A DNA stretch of 64,000 nucleotides from positions 146,478 to 210,477 of the forward strand of contig NZ_JACJIM010000010.1 of assembly GCF_014138435.1 (NCBI RefSeq), in the 5' to 3' direction. The position numbers were made by a program, and so were the translations under genes. The notes beneath the pieces were generated by a model. It was not told the origin of the DNA and searched no databases. It worked only from the letters and a program-made list of their open reading frames with translations. Of the stretch, positions 53,982 to 63,914 are shown piece after piece. Within the stretch, counting starts at the first letter, position 1. Each line of letters starts with the position of its first letter. The DNA is from Methylobacterium fujisawaense. Its GTDB lineage: Bacteria > Pseudomonadota > Alphaproteobacteria > Rhizobiales > Beijerinckiaceae.

Positions 53982-56753
53982 ATGAAGCCGATGGCCGACG
54001 TCACTGGACCTCCGGCGCCTGCCGCGGGCCCGCAGAATTCGGGGCCTCCGGTCTCGCAGGCGTCCGCCCTGCTGGGCACCGGCTCGATCGACCGGTCGGA
54101 GCAGCCGGGCCGGGTCGGCCTGCTCCTCGTGCTCGCCGGGCTGCTGGTCGGCGCCGCCATCGGCCTGTCTTTCGTGGCCAACGAGCAGGCCCAGTCGCTG
54201 ATCGTCTGGCTGCTGGCCCTGCTGGCCATGGCGGGCGTGTTCTTCCTGTTCGCCCTCGCCATCGGGGCGCTCCAGCTCAGCGGCAGCGCGGCCCGGGACG
54301 ACATCACCAAGGGGATCGTCGACGCCTCCCCGGACGGCAAGCTGGTCGTCGAGGAGGGGGGCCGGCTGATCTACGCCAACGAGGCCTATCTGCGGATCGC
54401 CAGCGGCGACACGTTCTCGAACCTCGTGCCGGTGGAGCGCATCCTCGTCGGCTCTCCGGAGGTCTCCGAGGCGGTCTACCGCCTGTCGCAGGCCTCGCGC
54501 GATGCCAGGGCCCATACCGAGGAAGTCCGGATGTCGCCGCCCCTCGGGCCGACGGTCGGCGAGCGCGGCTTCGGGTGGTACCGCGTCTCGGTGCGGCCCC
54601 TCGCGCGTCCGCGCCGGGCGGCCTCGCTCTGGACGGTGGCCGACATCACCGCCGAGCGCGAGCGGCAGGAGAACGTCTTCCAGGAACTTCAGCACGCCAT
54701 CGACTACCTCGACCACGCCCCGGCGGGCTTCCTGTCGATCGATCCGGCCGGCGCCATCGTCTACATGAACGCGACGCTCGCCGCCTGGCTGGGCTACGAT
54801 CTCGCCAGCGTCGGCCCCGGCGGGCCGCATCTCACCGAGATCGCCCCGGAGGCGGATGTTCTCGTGCGCACCGCCGGCCTGCCGGGCGAGGTCCGCACCG
54901 ACCGCTTCGACCTCGACCTGCGCCGCCGCAACGGCCACACCCTGCCGGTGCGGCTCTACCACCGGGTCGCCTTCGGCAAGGACGGCAAGCCCGGCTCGTC
55001 GCGGACCTTCGTGATCAACCGCTCCGCCGGGGCCGAGACCGACGAGCCGCAGCGCGCCGCCGAGGTGCGCCTCGCCCGCTTCCTCAACAACTCGCCGATC
55101 GCGATCGCGACCCTCGACCGGACCGGCTGCATCGCCCGGGCCAACGCCTCGTTCACCCGGCTGTTCGGCACGGTGCCGCGCCAGGCCGATGACGGCGCCT
55201 TCGACGGTGACGGCGCGACCCGGGTCGAGCCGAACGTCGCCGATTCCGTGGCCGACCGGACCGCCCTGGAAGCCGGGCTCGCCCGGGCGGCGAGCGGTCG
55301 GACCGATCCGGAACCCATCGAGGTCCAGCTGACCGGGCCCGGCGGCCGCTCGGCCCGGGTCTGGCTCAGCCCCGCCGACGGCGGCGATCCGGGGCAGCAG
55401 ACCGACGAGGCCGAGCGGGTGATCCTGTACGCCCTCGACACGACGGCGCAGCGGCAACTGGAGCAGCAGGTCGCCCAGGCCCAGAAGATGAACGCGGTCG
55501 GCCAGCTCGCGGGCGGCATCGCGCACGACTTCAACAACGTGCTGCAGGCGATCATCGGGTACTCGGACCTGCTGCTGGCGAGCCATCGGCCGACCGACCC
55601 GGCCTTCCAGGACATCATGCAGATCAAGCAGAACGCCAACCGGGCGGCGGGCCTCGTCCGCCAGCTCCTGGCGTTCTCCCGGAGGCAGACCCTGCGTCCG
55701 GAGGTGATGAATGTCGGAGAAGCGCTCTCCGAACTCACCCTCCTGCTCAAGCGCCTGCTCGGCGAGCGGGTCGCCCTGGAGCTGAAGCACGGCCGCGAGG
55801 TCTGGCCCGTGAAGGCCGACGTCAACCAGTTCGAGCAGGTGATCGTCAATCTCGCGGTCAACGCCCGCGACGCCATGCCGGAGGGCGGCAAGCTGATGAT
55901 CCGGACGGAGAACGTCTTGGATCCGGGGGCGGCCTCCGATGCGGAGGGACGCGGCGGGGCGCCGGCCGGCGACCACGTGCTGATCGAGGTGCGCGACACC
56001 GGCCAGGGCATCCCCCCCGAGCTGATGGAGAAGATCTTCGAGCCGTTCTTCACCACCAAGGAGATCGGCAAGGGCACCGGACTCGGCCTGTCGACGGTGT
56101 TCGGCATCGTCAAGCAATCGGGCGGCACCATCGACGTGCAGTCGACGATCGGGGAGGGGACCGCCTTCCGCATCTACCTGCCGCGGCATGTGCCCGTGGC
56201 CGAACCGGAGGAGGTTCCGGCCCCGACTGCGGTGCCGGCGCTCCCGCGCGCGGAGCCGCTCGCGCCGGTCTCCGGGTCGCCGCGGCCGGCTGCCGAGCCG
56301 GGCGATGCCGGCGCGCCGCGGAGTGCACCGGCTCCGGCCACGGCCGACAAGCCGGCGCCGCGCAAGCCCGCCGCGGATCATACGGGGCAGGGCACCATCC
56401 TGCTCGTGGAGGACGAGGATCCCGTCCGGGCGGTCAACAGTCGCGCCCTCTCGGCCCGCGGCTACACGGTCCTGGAGGCGGCCTCCGGCCTCGAGGCCCT
56501 GGCGATCGTCCGCGAGGGCACCCAGCCGATCGACCTCGTCGTCTCCGACGTCGTCATGCCCGAGATGGACGGCCCGACCCTGCTGCGAGAGGTGCGCAAG
56601 CATCAGCCCGACCTGAAGGTGATCTTCGTCTCCGGCTACGCCGAGGACGCCTTCCGCAAGAACCTGCCGGAGGGGGAGACCTTCAACTTCCTGCCGAAGC
56701 CCTTCAGTCTGAAGCAGCTCGTCGAGACCGTGAAGAAGACGATGGCCGATTGA
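53982..56753 (+). CDS. cckA: Hybrid sensor histidine kinase CckA
   Basis: Cell-cycle hybrid kinase that, through ChpT, phosphorylates CtrA. The 923-residue protein has two N-terminal membrane helices (about 40-90), PAS domains (about 100-230, 240-360 and 370-480), a DHp domain with phospho-accepting His515 (GGIAHDFNNVLQAIIGYSD), an ATPase domain (NLAVNARDAM, DTGQGIPP, GTGLGLSTVFGIV), a proline-rich linker and a C-terminal receiver with phospho-accepting Asp856 (VVSDVVMPEMDG). The order matches CckA. Located 153 bases after flhB. ATG 53982 chosen; 53991 possible. Confidence 0.93.
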   Translation: MKPMADVTGPPAPAAGPQNSGPPVSQASALLGTGSIDRSEQPGRVGLLLVLAGLLVGAAIGLSFVANEQAQSLIVWLLALLAMAGVFFLFALAIGALQLSGSAARDDITKGIVDASPDGKLVVEEGGRLIYANEAYLRIASGDTFSNLVPVERILVGSPEVSEAVYRLSQASRDARAHTEEVRMSPPLGPTVGERGFGWYRVSVRPLARPRRAASLWTVADITAERERQENVFQELQHAIDYLDHAPAGFLSIDPAGAIVYMNATLAAWLGYDLASVGPGGPHLTEIAPEADVLVRTAGLPGEVRTDRFDLDLRRRNGHTLPVRLYHRVAFGKDGKPGSSRTFVINRSAGAETDEPQRAAEVRLARFLNNSPIAIATLDRTGCIARANASFTRLFGTVPRQADDGAFDGDGATRVEPNVADSVADRTALEAGLARAASGRTDPEPIEVQLTGPGGRSARVWLSPADGGDPGQQTDEAERVILYALDTTAQRQLEQQVAQAQKMNAVGQLAGGIAHDFNNVLQAIIGYSDLLLASHRPTDPAFQDIMQIKQNANRAAGLVRQLLAFSRRQTLRPEVMNVGEALSELTLLLKRLLGERVALELKHGREVWPVKADVNQFEQVIVNLAVNARDAMPEGGKLMIRTENVLDPGAASDAEGRGGAPAGDHVLIEVRDTGQGIPPELMEKIFEPFFTTKEIGKGTGLGLSTVFGIVKQSGGTIDVQSTIGEGTAFRIYLPRHVPVAEPEEVPAPTAVPALPRAEPLAPVSGSPRPAAEPGDAGAPRSAPAPATADKPAPRKPAADHTGQGTILLVEDEDPVRAVNSRALSARGYTVLEAASGLEALAIVREGTQPIDLVVSDVVMPEMDGPTLLREVRKHQPDLKVIFVSGYAEDAFRKNLPEGETFNFLPKPFSLKQLVETVKKTMAD

Positions 56754-56812
56754 ACGGCGTCGATGGCGTCGTCGATGGCAGCGTCCCGGCCCTTCCCTGC
56801 GAAATCCGGCAT

Positions 56813-56859
56813 CCGGTGCCGCCCACCGTGTTCAGACCCTGAACGGAGTGCGGCACCGG
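56813..56859. other. Nested inverted repeat between cckA and recA
   Basis: Outer arms CCGGTGCCGC and GCGGCACCGG (10 bp) enclose an inner pair GTTCAG and CTGAAC. It lies 60-105 bases after cckA and could form a hairpin in the cckA transcript, but no T-run follows. Confidence 0.6.
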
Positions 56860-56972
56860 ATCCCGGGCATGCCCCCGACGGATCGGTGCGCCGGAGGCCG
56901 CGGTTCGCCCTGAACCGCATCGGTGGCGCCGGCAGGCTATGCACAACCCACGGTACCGCCCTTGTCGAAATA

Positions 56973-56987
56973 GAACAAAACAGGTAC
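56973..56987. promoter_or_regulatory. Candidate LexA (SOS) box of recA
   Basis: GAAC-N7-GTAC, one base off GAAC-N7-GAAC, the reverse complement of the alphaproteobacterial LexA box GTTC-N7-GTTC. It lies 63-77 bases upstream of the recA start, where an operator is expected. Confidence 0.6.
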
Positions 56988-57049
56988 ATGAAGGCGGTGG
57001 GGACGCGCGTTGTGAACTGCGTCCAACCCCTTCATAAGGAGCCCGCCAG

Positions 57050-58141
<1,092 letters not shown>

Positions 58142-58193
58142 TCCGAAGACCGGGCGATGGACCAAGTCCGGCGCCCGATCCCTGAAGACCGAG

Positions 58194-58231
58194 CCCCATG
58201 GCGATCCCAGGATCGCCATGGGGTTTTGTTT
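58194..58231 (+). terminator. Rho-independent terminator of recA
   Basis: CCCCATGGCGATCC pairs exactly with GGATCGCCATGGGG (14 bp, a CA between arms) and is followed by TTTTGTTTT. Starts 53 bases after the recA stop. Confidence 0.95.
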
Positions 58232-58605
58232 TGGGCCCGAGGCACCGATCCGATAGCGGAATAGAAAGAAGCGGGCGTCCCGTCTCGGCCGCAGCCTCAG
58301 AGATCCTCGACGCAGAGTTGGGGCACCGCCGAACAGGCAAGCGCCCGTCCCGGATGCCACTGACCGCGCCGATCGGCCGTCCCGGCAGAGACGGCCACTC
58401 GGCACCTGCACACGCATTCAGATCGCAGGATGCCGAAACGACGAAGCCCGGCACGAATCCGGCTCTTACGAGTCGAATTGCGTCCGGGCGTTCGTCGAAC
58501 CGGTCATGCCGCGACCCAGGAATGGACCCGTCTCGGGGGCCATCCCGCAGCGTCGCGGGCCGGGATCAGGCGGATGCGGAGACCGCAGCCGCCGGGATCC
58601 CAGGA
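58232..58605. other. Intergenic between recA and rpsQ
   Basis: About 370 bases after the recA terminator. I find no rplN or other ribosomal gene or remnant here, although rplN is normally next to rpsQ. GGATCAGGCGG occurs twice (58563 and 58602). No clear terminator for the S10 operon is visible. Confidence 0.5.
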
Positions 58606-58869
58606 TCAGGCGGCCTCGCCGGCCTCGGCCTGGGCGGCGTCGCCCTCGACCAGCTTCCAGGTCTTGGTCTTCGAGAAGGGACGGCACTCCTCGATGAACA
58701 CCGTCTGCCCGACCTTGGCGACATTCGCCTCGTCGTGCGCGTGGTAGTTCTTCGAGCGGCGGACGGTCTTCTTCATCACCGGGTGGGTGAAGCGGCGCTC
58801 CACCTTGACCACGATGGTCTTCTCACCCTTGTCGCTAACGACGGTGCCCTGCAGGATGCGCTTCGGCAT
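58606..58869 (-). CDS. rpsQ: 30S ribosomal protein S17
   Basis: 87 residues, beginning MPKRILQGTVVSDKGEKTIVVKVERRFTHP, an S17 OB-fold signature; the Ala/Glu-rich C-terminus (GDAAQAEAGEAA) is an extension. Last gene of the S10 cluster here. Confidence 0.96.
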   Translation of the reverse strand: MPKRILQGTVVSDKGEKTIVVKVERRFTHPVMKKTVRRSKNYHAHDEANVAKVGQTVFIEECRPFSKTKTWKLVEGDAAQAEAGEAA

Positions 58870-58891
58870 GGTGTTCTCCTAGCGGCCCGTA

Positions 58892-59107
58892 TCAGCTCTT
58901 GGCCGCCTGCAGCGTCTTCGCGCGCTGCAGCGTCCGGACACGGGCGATGTCGCGACGGACCTCACGGACGCGGGCGACGTTCTCGAGCTGGCCGGTGGCC
59001 CCCTGGAAGCGCAGGTTGAACTGCTCCTTCTTGAGGTTGATCAACTCGTCATTCAGCTGATCCGGCGACAGGGCCTTGAGATCAGACACTCTCTGGGTCG
59101 ACTTCAC
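58892..59107 (-). CDS. rpmC: 50S ribosomal protein L29
   Basis: 71-residue helical hairpin protein: SDLKALSPDQLNDELINLKKEQFNLRFQ and VREVRRDIARVRTLQ are L29 signatures. It sits beside the exit tunnel of the large subunit and contributes to the docking of trigger factor and SRP. Confidence 0.96.
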   Translation of the reverse strand: MKSTQRVSDLKALSPDQLNDELINLKKEQFNLRFQGATGQLENVARVREVRRDIARVRTLQRAKTLQAAKS

Positions 59108-59119
59108 GATATCCTCCGT

Positions 59120-59533
59120 TCAGTCGGCGATGCGCTGGACGACCCGCGTGCGGATCGGAAGCTTCGCGGCGCCGAGGCGGAGCGCCTCCTTGGCGATGTT
59201 CTCGGCAACGCCGTCGACCTCGAACATGATCCGGCCGGGATGGACCCGGGCCGCCCAATAGTCCGGGGCGCCCTTACCGGAGCCCATGCGGACCTCGGTC
59301 GGCTTCGACGAGACCGGCACGTCCGGGAACACCCGGATCCAGACGCGGCCCTGGCGCTTCATCTCGCGGGTGATCGCGCGGCGGGCCGCCTCGATCTGGC
59401 GGGCGGTGATGCGCTCAGGCTCCACCGCCTTCAGGCCGAACTGGCCGAAGTTCAGCTCGAAGCCGCCCTTGGCCGCACCGTGGATGCGGCCCTTGAACTG
59501 CTTGCGGAAGCGGGTCTTTTTCGGTTGCAGCAT
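59120..59533 (-). CDS. rplP: 50S ribosomal protein L16
   Basis: 137 residues: MLQPKKTRFRKQFKGRIHG, ITARQIEAARRAITREMKRQGRVWIRVFPD, and RMGSGKGAPDYWAARV are standard L16 segments. Binds near the A-site of the large subunit. Confidence 0.97.
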   Translation of the reverse strand: MLQPKKTRFRKQFKGRIHGAAKGGFELNFGQFGLKAVEPERITARQIEAARRAITREMKRQGRVWIRVFPDVPVSSKPTEVRMGSGKGAPDYWAARVHPGRIMFEVDGVAENIAKEALRLGAAKLPIRTRVVQRIAD

Positions 59534-59544
59534 GGCTTCCTACC

Positions 59545-60291
59545 TTACGCGTGCTCGCGCTCGCGGCGTCCGCGCTCGCGGCCGCCCTCGCCATCGCGCT
59601 CACGGCGTCCGCCGGAGCGGCCGCCCTCTTCCTGGGCCTTCTTATCCTGAGCCATCGGATCGTGCTCAAGGATCTCGCCCTTGAACACCCACACCTTGAT
59701 GCCGCAGGTGCCGTAGGTCGTGAACGCCGTAGCCGTGCCGTAATCCACGTCCGCACGCAGCGTGTGCAGCGGGACCCGGCCCTCGCGGTACCATTCCTGG
59801 CGGGCGATCTCGGCGCCGCCGAGACGACCCGAGCAGTTGATCCGGATGCCCTCGGCGCCGAGACGCATGGCCGACTGGACGGCCCGCTTCATGGCGCGCC
59901 GGAATGCGACGCGGCGCTCGAGCTGCTGGGCGATCGAGTCGGCCACCAGGGTGGCGTCGATCTCGGGCTTGCGCACCTCGACGATGTTGATGGTCACGTC
60001 GGCCTTGGTCATCGTGCCGACGAGCTTGCGCAGCTTCTCGATATCCGCGCCCTTCTTGCCGATCACCACGCCCGGACGGCCCGAGTGGATGGTGACGCGG
60101 CACTTCCGGTGCGGACGCTCGATGACGATCTTGGAGACCGCCGCCTGCTTGAGCTGCTTCATGAGGGCGGCGCGGATCGCGACGTCCTCGTGCATGAGCT
60201 TCGCATAGTCGCCCTTGTTGGCGAACCAGCGGGAGTCCCAGGTCCGGTTGATGCCGAGCCGGAGACCGATCGGATTGACTTTCTGGCCCAT
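59545..60291 (-). CDS. rpsC: 30S ribosomal protein S3
   Basis: 248 residues. KH domain with [30 protein letters not shown] (GxxG loop), and C-terminal [22 protein letters not shown]-like segment ([14 protein letters not shown]). The last about 30 residues are a highly charged Arg/Glu/Gly tail. Contributes to mRNA entry. Confidence 0.97.
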   Translation of the reverse strand: [248 protein letters not shown]

Positions 60292-60301
60292 CAGATCCTC
60301 C

Positions 60302-60688
60302 TCAGGCCGCTTCGGCCTGGCGGACTTCGCGAACCACGATGGTGAGGTTCGAGAAGGGCTTCAGGATGCGCGCACCGCGGCCGCGGGCGCGGGCGTGGAA
60401 ACGCTTGAGAACCAGCGCCTTGCCCACGAAGGCCTGGGAGACGACGAGGTCGTCCACGTCCAGGTCGTGGTTGTTCTCGGCGTTGGCGATGGCGCTCTCG
60501 AGGCACTTCTTGACCTCGGTGGAGATCCGCTTGCGCGAGAACTGCAGCTCGGCGAGCGCCGTGTCGACCTTCTTGCCGCGGATCATCTGCGCCACGAGGT
60601 TGAGCTTCTGCGGGCTGACGCGCAGCATGCGCGCGACGGCCTTCGCCTCGTTCTCGGGGAGCGCGCGGGGGGTGGCTTGCTTGCCCAT
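60302..60688 (-). CDS. rplV: 50S ribosomal protein L22
   Basis: 128 residues. ARMLRVSPQKLNLVAQMIRGKKV and HARARGRGARILKPFSNLTIVVRE, the extended beta-hairpin that lines the exit tunnel, are canonical. The start at MGKQATPR (60688) is one base before the rpsS stop. Confidence 0.96.
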   Translation of the reverse strand: MGKQATPRALPENEAKAVARMLRVSPQKLNLVAQMIRGKKVDTALAELQFSRKRISTEVKKCLESAIANAENNHDLDVDDLVVSQAFVGKALVLKRFHARARGRGARILKPFSNLTIVVREVRQAEAA

Positions 60689-60689
60689 C

Positions 60690-60968
60690 TCAGCGCCTCT
60701 TCGCCTTCTTGTCGGCCGCGTGGCCCGGGAAGGTGCGGGTCGGCGAGAACTCGCCGAACTTGTGACCGACCATCTCCTCGGTGACGTAGACCGGGATGTG
60801 CTTCTGCCCGTTGTGCACACCGAAGGTGAGCCCGACGAACTGCGGAAGGATCGTGGAGCGGCGGCTCCAGATCTTGATGACCTCGGAACGCGAGGAGCCC
60901 CGCGCCGCCTCGGCCTTCTTGAAGAGGTAGCCGTCGACGAACGGCCCCTTCCAGAGAGAGCGTGCCAT
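60690..60968 (-). CDS. rpsS: 30S ribosomal protein S19
   Basis: 92 residues: MARSLWKGPFVDGYLFKK, STILPQFVGLTFGVHNGQKHIPVYV and MVGHKFGEFSPTRTFPGHA are S19 signatures. It helps position the head of the small subunit. Confidence 0.97.
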   Translation of the reverse strand: MARSLWKGPFVDGYLFKKAEAARGSSRSEVIKIWSRRSTILPQFVGLTFGVHNGQKHIPVYVTEEMVGHKFGEFSPTRTFPGHAADKKAKRR

Positions 60969-60973
60969 AGCGA

Positions 60974-61810
60974 TTACTTCTTGCGGTTGTGGCGGCTGGA
61001 CAGGATGAACACGTCGGTCCGCTTGTTGGACCGGGTCTTCTTCCCCTTGGTGGGCACGCCCCAGGGCGTGACCGGGTTGCGGCCGCCCGAGGTGCGACCC
61101 TCGCCGCCGCCGTGCGGATGGTCGACCGGGTTCATCGCCACACCGCGGTTGTGCGGGCGCTTGCCGAGCCAACGGTTGCGCCCGGCCTTGCCGAGCGAGA
61201 TGTTCATGTGGTCCGGGTTCGAGACCGCGCCGACGCTGGCGAAGCACTGGCCATGGACCAGGCGCTGCTCGCCGGAGTTCAGGCGCAGGGTCACGTAGCC
61301 CTGGTCGCGGCCCACGATCTGCGCGTAGTTGCCGGCCGAACGGGCGATCGCGCCGCCCTTGCCGATCTTCAGCTCGACATTGTGGACGATCGTGCCCACC
61401 GGCATCGAGCCGACCGGAGCAGCGTTGCCCGGCTTGATGTCGACGCTCTCGCCGGCCACCACCTTGTCGCCCGGCTGCAGACGCTGCGGGGCCAGGATAT
61501 AGCTCTGCTTCCCGTCGGGGAAGTTGATCAGCGCGATGAACGCCGTGCGGTTCGGATCGTACTCGATCCGCTCCACGGTTGCGGCGACGCCGAGCTGCTC
61601 GCGCCGCTTGAAGTCGACGTTGCGCAGCACGCGCTTGTGGCCGCCGCCGCGGAAGCGGACGGTGATGCGGCCGAGGTTGTTCCGGCCGCCGGAGGACGAC
61701 TTGCCCTCCGTTAGCGCCTTCACCGGCTTGCCCTTGTAGAGCTCACGGCGGTCGACAAGCACGAGCTGGCGCAGGCTCGGCGTGACCGGTTTGAATGTCT
61801 TCAAGGCCAT
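60974..61810 (-). CDS. rplB: 50S ribosomal protein L2
   Basis: 278 residues: MALKTFKPVTPSLRQ, SSGGRNNLGRITVRFRGGGHKR and VAMNPVDHPHGGGEGRTSGGRNPVTPWG, the conserved loop near the peptidyl-transferase centre. Length is normal. Confidence 0.98.
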   Translation of the reverse strand: MALKTFKPVTPSLRQLVLVDRRELYKGKPVKALTEGKSSSGGRNNLGRITVRFRGGGHKRVLRNVDFKRREQLGVAATVERIEYDPNRTAFIALINFPDGKQSYILAPQRLQPGDKVVAGESVDIKPGNAAPVGSMPVGTIVHNVELKIGKGGAIARSAGNYAQIVGRDQGYVTLRLNSGEQRLVHGQCFASVGAVSNPDHMNISLGKAGRNRWLGKRPHNRGVAMNPVDHPHGGGEGRTSGGRNPVTPWGVPTKGKKTRSNKRTDVFILSSRHNRKK

Positions 61811-61835
61811 CGGCTTGGATCCCTAAAACCCGTCC

Positions 61836-62132
61836 TCAGAGCCCGGTCGTGACGTCGATCGTGTGGCCCTCGGCCAGGGTCACGATCGCCTTCTTCACGT
61901 CGGAGCGCTGTCCGCGGAGGCCGCGGAAAATCTTCTTCTTTCCCTTGGTGACAAGGGTGTTCACGGCCGTGACCTTGACGTCGAACAGCTTCTCCACGGC
62001 CTCCTTGATCTGAGGCTTGGTCGCCTTGGGGGCGACCCGGAACACGACCTTGTTCTGCTCGGTCAGGTTCGTCGCCTTCTCGGTGATGACCGGGGAGACG
62101 ACGATGTCGTAGTGGCGCGGATCGGCACTCAT
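61836..62132 (-). CDS. rplW: 50S ribosomal protein L23
   Basis: 98 residues: SPVITEKATNLTEQNKVVFRVAPKATKPQIKEAVEKLFDVKVTAVNTL, the L23 signature. Docking site for trigger factor and SRP at the tunnel exit. Its ATG overlaps the rplD stop by four bases. Confidence 0.97.
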   Translation of the reverse strand: MSADPRHYDIVVSPVITEKATNLTEQNKVVFRVAPKATKPQIKEAVEKLFDVKVTAVNTLVTKGKKKIFRGLRGQRSDVKKAIVTLAEGHTIDVTTGL

Positions 62133-62749
62133 TTGAAACGCTCCTCCAGCGCGTCGACGGCGGCCTTCGTCAGGACGAGCGTGTCGCGGCGCAGGATGTC
62201 GTAGACGTTGATGCCCTGCACGGGCAGCACGTCGATCTGCGGGATGGCGCGGGCGGCCCGGCCGAAATTCACGTCGACCTCGGCCCCGCCGATGATCAGC
62301 GCGTTCGAGAGGCCCATCTTGCCGAAGCGCTCGACGAGACCCTTGGTCTTGTGATCCTCGATCTTGATGTCGTCGACGACGATCAGGGTCGAGGCCTTGG
62401 CCTTGGCCGACAGGGCATGACGCAGAGCCAGCGCACGGACCTTCTTGGGCAGGTCGTGGCTGTGGTCACGCGGCACGGGGCCGAAGGCCCGGCCGCCGCC
62501 GCGGAACTGCGGCGCCGAGGCCGCGCCGTGACGGGCGTTGCCGGTGCCCTTCTGCTTGTACAGCTTCTTGCGGGTCCGGTTCACGTCCGAGCGGTTCTGC
62601 ACGGCATGGGTGCCGGCGCGCCGCTTGGCGAGCTGCCAGCGGACCATGCGCTGCAGCAGGTCGGCGCGCGGCTCGAGCCCGAAGATCTCTTCGTTGAGCT
62701 CGACCGAGCCGGCACCGGCACCGTCGAGGGTTTTGATATCGAGCTTCAT
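62129..62749 (-). CDS. rplD: 50S ribosomal protein L4
   Basis: 206 residues: VQNRSDVNRTRKKLYKQKGTGNARHG is the tunnel-lining loop, followed by RGGGRAFGPVPRDHSHDLPKKVR. In E. coli L4 also represses its own S10 operon; whether it does so here is not visible. ATG 62749 overlaps the rplC stop. Confidence 0.97.
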   Translation of the reverse strand: MKLDIKTLDGAGAGSVELNEEIFGLEPRADLLQRMVRWQLAKRRAGTHAVQNRSDVNRTRKKLYKQKGTGNARHGAASAPQFRGGGRAFGPVPRDHSHDLPKKVRALALRHALSAKAKASTLIVVDDIKIEDHKTKGLVERFGKMGLSNALIIGGAEVDVNFGRAARAIPQIDVLPVQGINVYDILRRDTLVLTKAAVDALEERFK

Positions 62750-63474
62750 CACGCGGTCTCCTCAGCCGCAGCGGCCTCGGGAGCCGGGGCGGACGCGCCG
62801 TTCTCACGGAACTTGCCCGGCAGCGGAACGTCGGCGGGGAGCTTGCGCTTCACCGCGTCGCGGATCTGGATCCAGCCGCCGGCCACGCCCGGAACCGCAC
62901 CCTCGACGAGGATGAGGCCACGCTCGGGATCGGTGCGCACGACGCGCAGGTTCTGGGTCGTGACCCGCTCGACGCCGAGGTGACCCGGCATCTTCTTGTT
63001 CTTGAAGGTCTTGCCGGGATCCTGACGACCACCGGTCGAACCGATCGAGCGGTGCGAGATCGACACGCCGTGGGTGGCGCGCAGACCGCCGAAGTTCCAG
63101 CGCTTGATACCGCCGGCGAAGCCCTTACCAGTCGTCGTGCCGGTGACATCCACGAACTGGCCGGGGATGAAGTGGTCCGCGGTGATCTCGGCGCCGACCG
63201 GGATCAGCGCGTCCTCGGACACGCGGAACTCGGCGAGCTTCTTCTTCGGCTCGACCTTCGCGACCGCGAAGCGGCCCCGCTCGGCGGCCGAGACGTTCTT
63301 GACCTTGGCCTTGCCGACGCCGACCTGCAGCGCAACGTAGCCGTTCTTCTCGACGGTGCGGTGGGCAACCACCTGGCACTGGTCGATCTTGAGCACCGTG
63401 ACGGGGACATGCTCCCCCGCGTCCGTAAAGACGCGGGTCATGCCGACCTTCTGTGCGATGACGCCTGAGCGCAT
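62749..63474 (-). CDS. rplC: 50S ribosomal protein L3
   Basis: 241 residues: MRSGVIAQKVGMTRVFTDAGEHVPVTVLK at the start and ATHGVSISHRSIGSTGGRQDPGKTFKNKKMPGHLG, the conserved finger that reaches toward the peptidyl-transferase centre. A C-terminal Ala/Glu-rich extension is typical of alphaproteobacteria. Confidence 0.97.
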   Translation of the reverse strand: MRSGVIAQKVGMTRVFTDAGEHVPVTVLKIDQCQVVAHRTVEKNGYVALQVGVGKAKVKNVSAAERGRFAVAKVEPKKKLAEFRVSEDALIPVGAEITADHFIPGQFVDVTGTTTGKGFAGGIKRWNFGGLRATHGVSISHRSIGSTGGRQDPGKTFKNKKMPGHLGVERVTTQNLRVVRTDPERGLILVEGAVPGVAGGWIQIRDAVKRKLPADVPLPGKFRENGASAPAPEAAAAEETA

Positions 63475-63525
63475 AGGTTCTCTCCCTCGCGCGATGAAAC
63501 GGTAAGCTCTAAGTCCTCAGCGGAC

Positions 63526-63834
<309 letters not shown>

Positions 63835-63914
63835 GATCCTGGAACCTTGAGAGGGACGGCGGGGTGTGCGGGGCCTTGACCCCGCCGCGCCCTGCTAAGG
63901 ATGCTTGCTCGAGC

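Noticed and set aside
52692..56603. A minus-strand open frame of 1303 codons
   Set aside because: It lies antisense to flhB and cckA, both certain genes, and has the His/Arg/Gly-rich composition of antisense frames in GC-rich DNA.
58232..58605. Remnant of rplN between rpsQ and recA
   Set aside because: I read both strands for the conserved L14 segments and found none.
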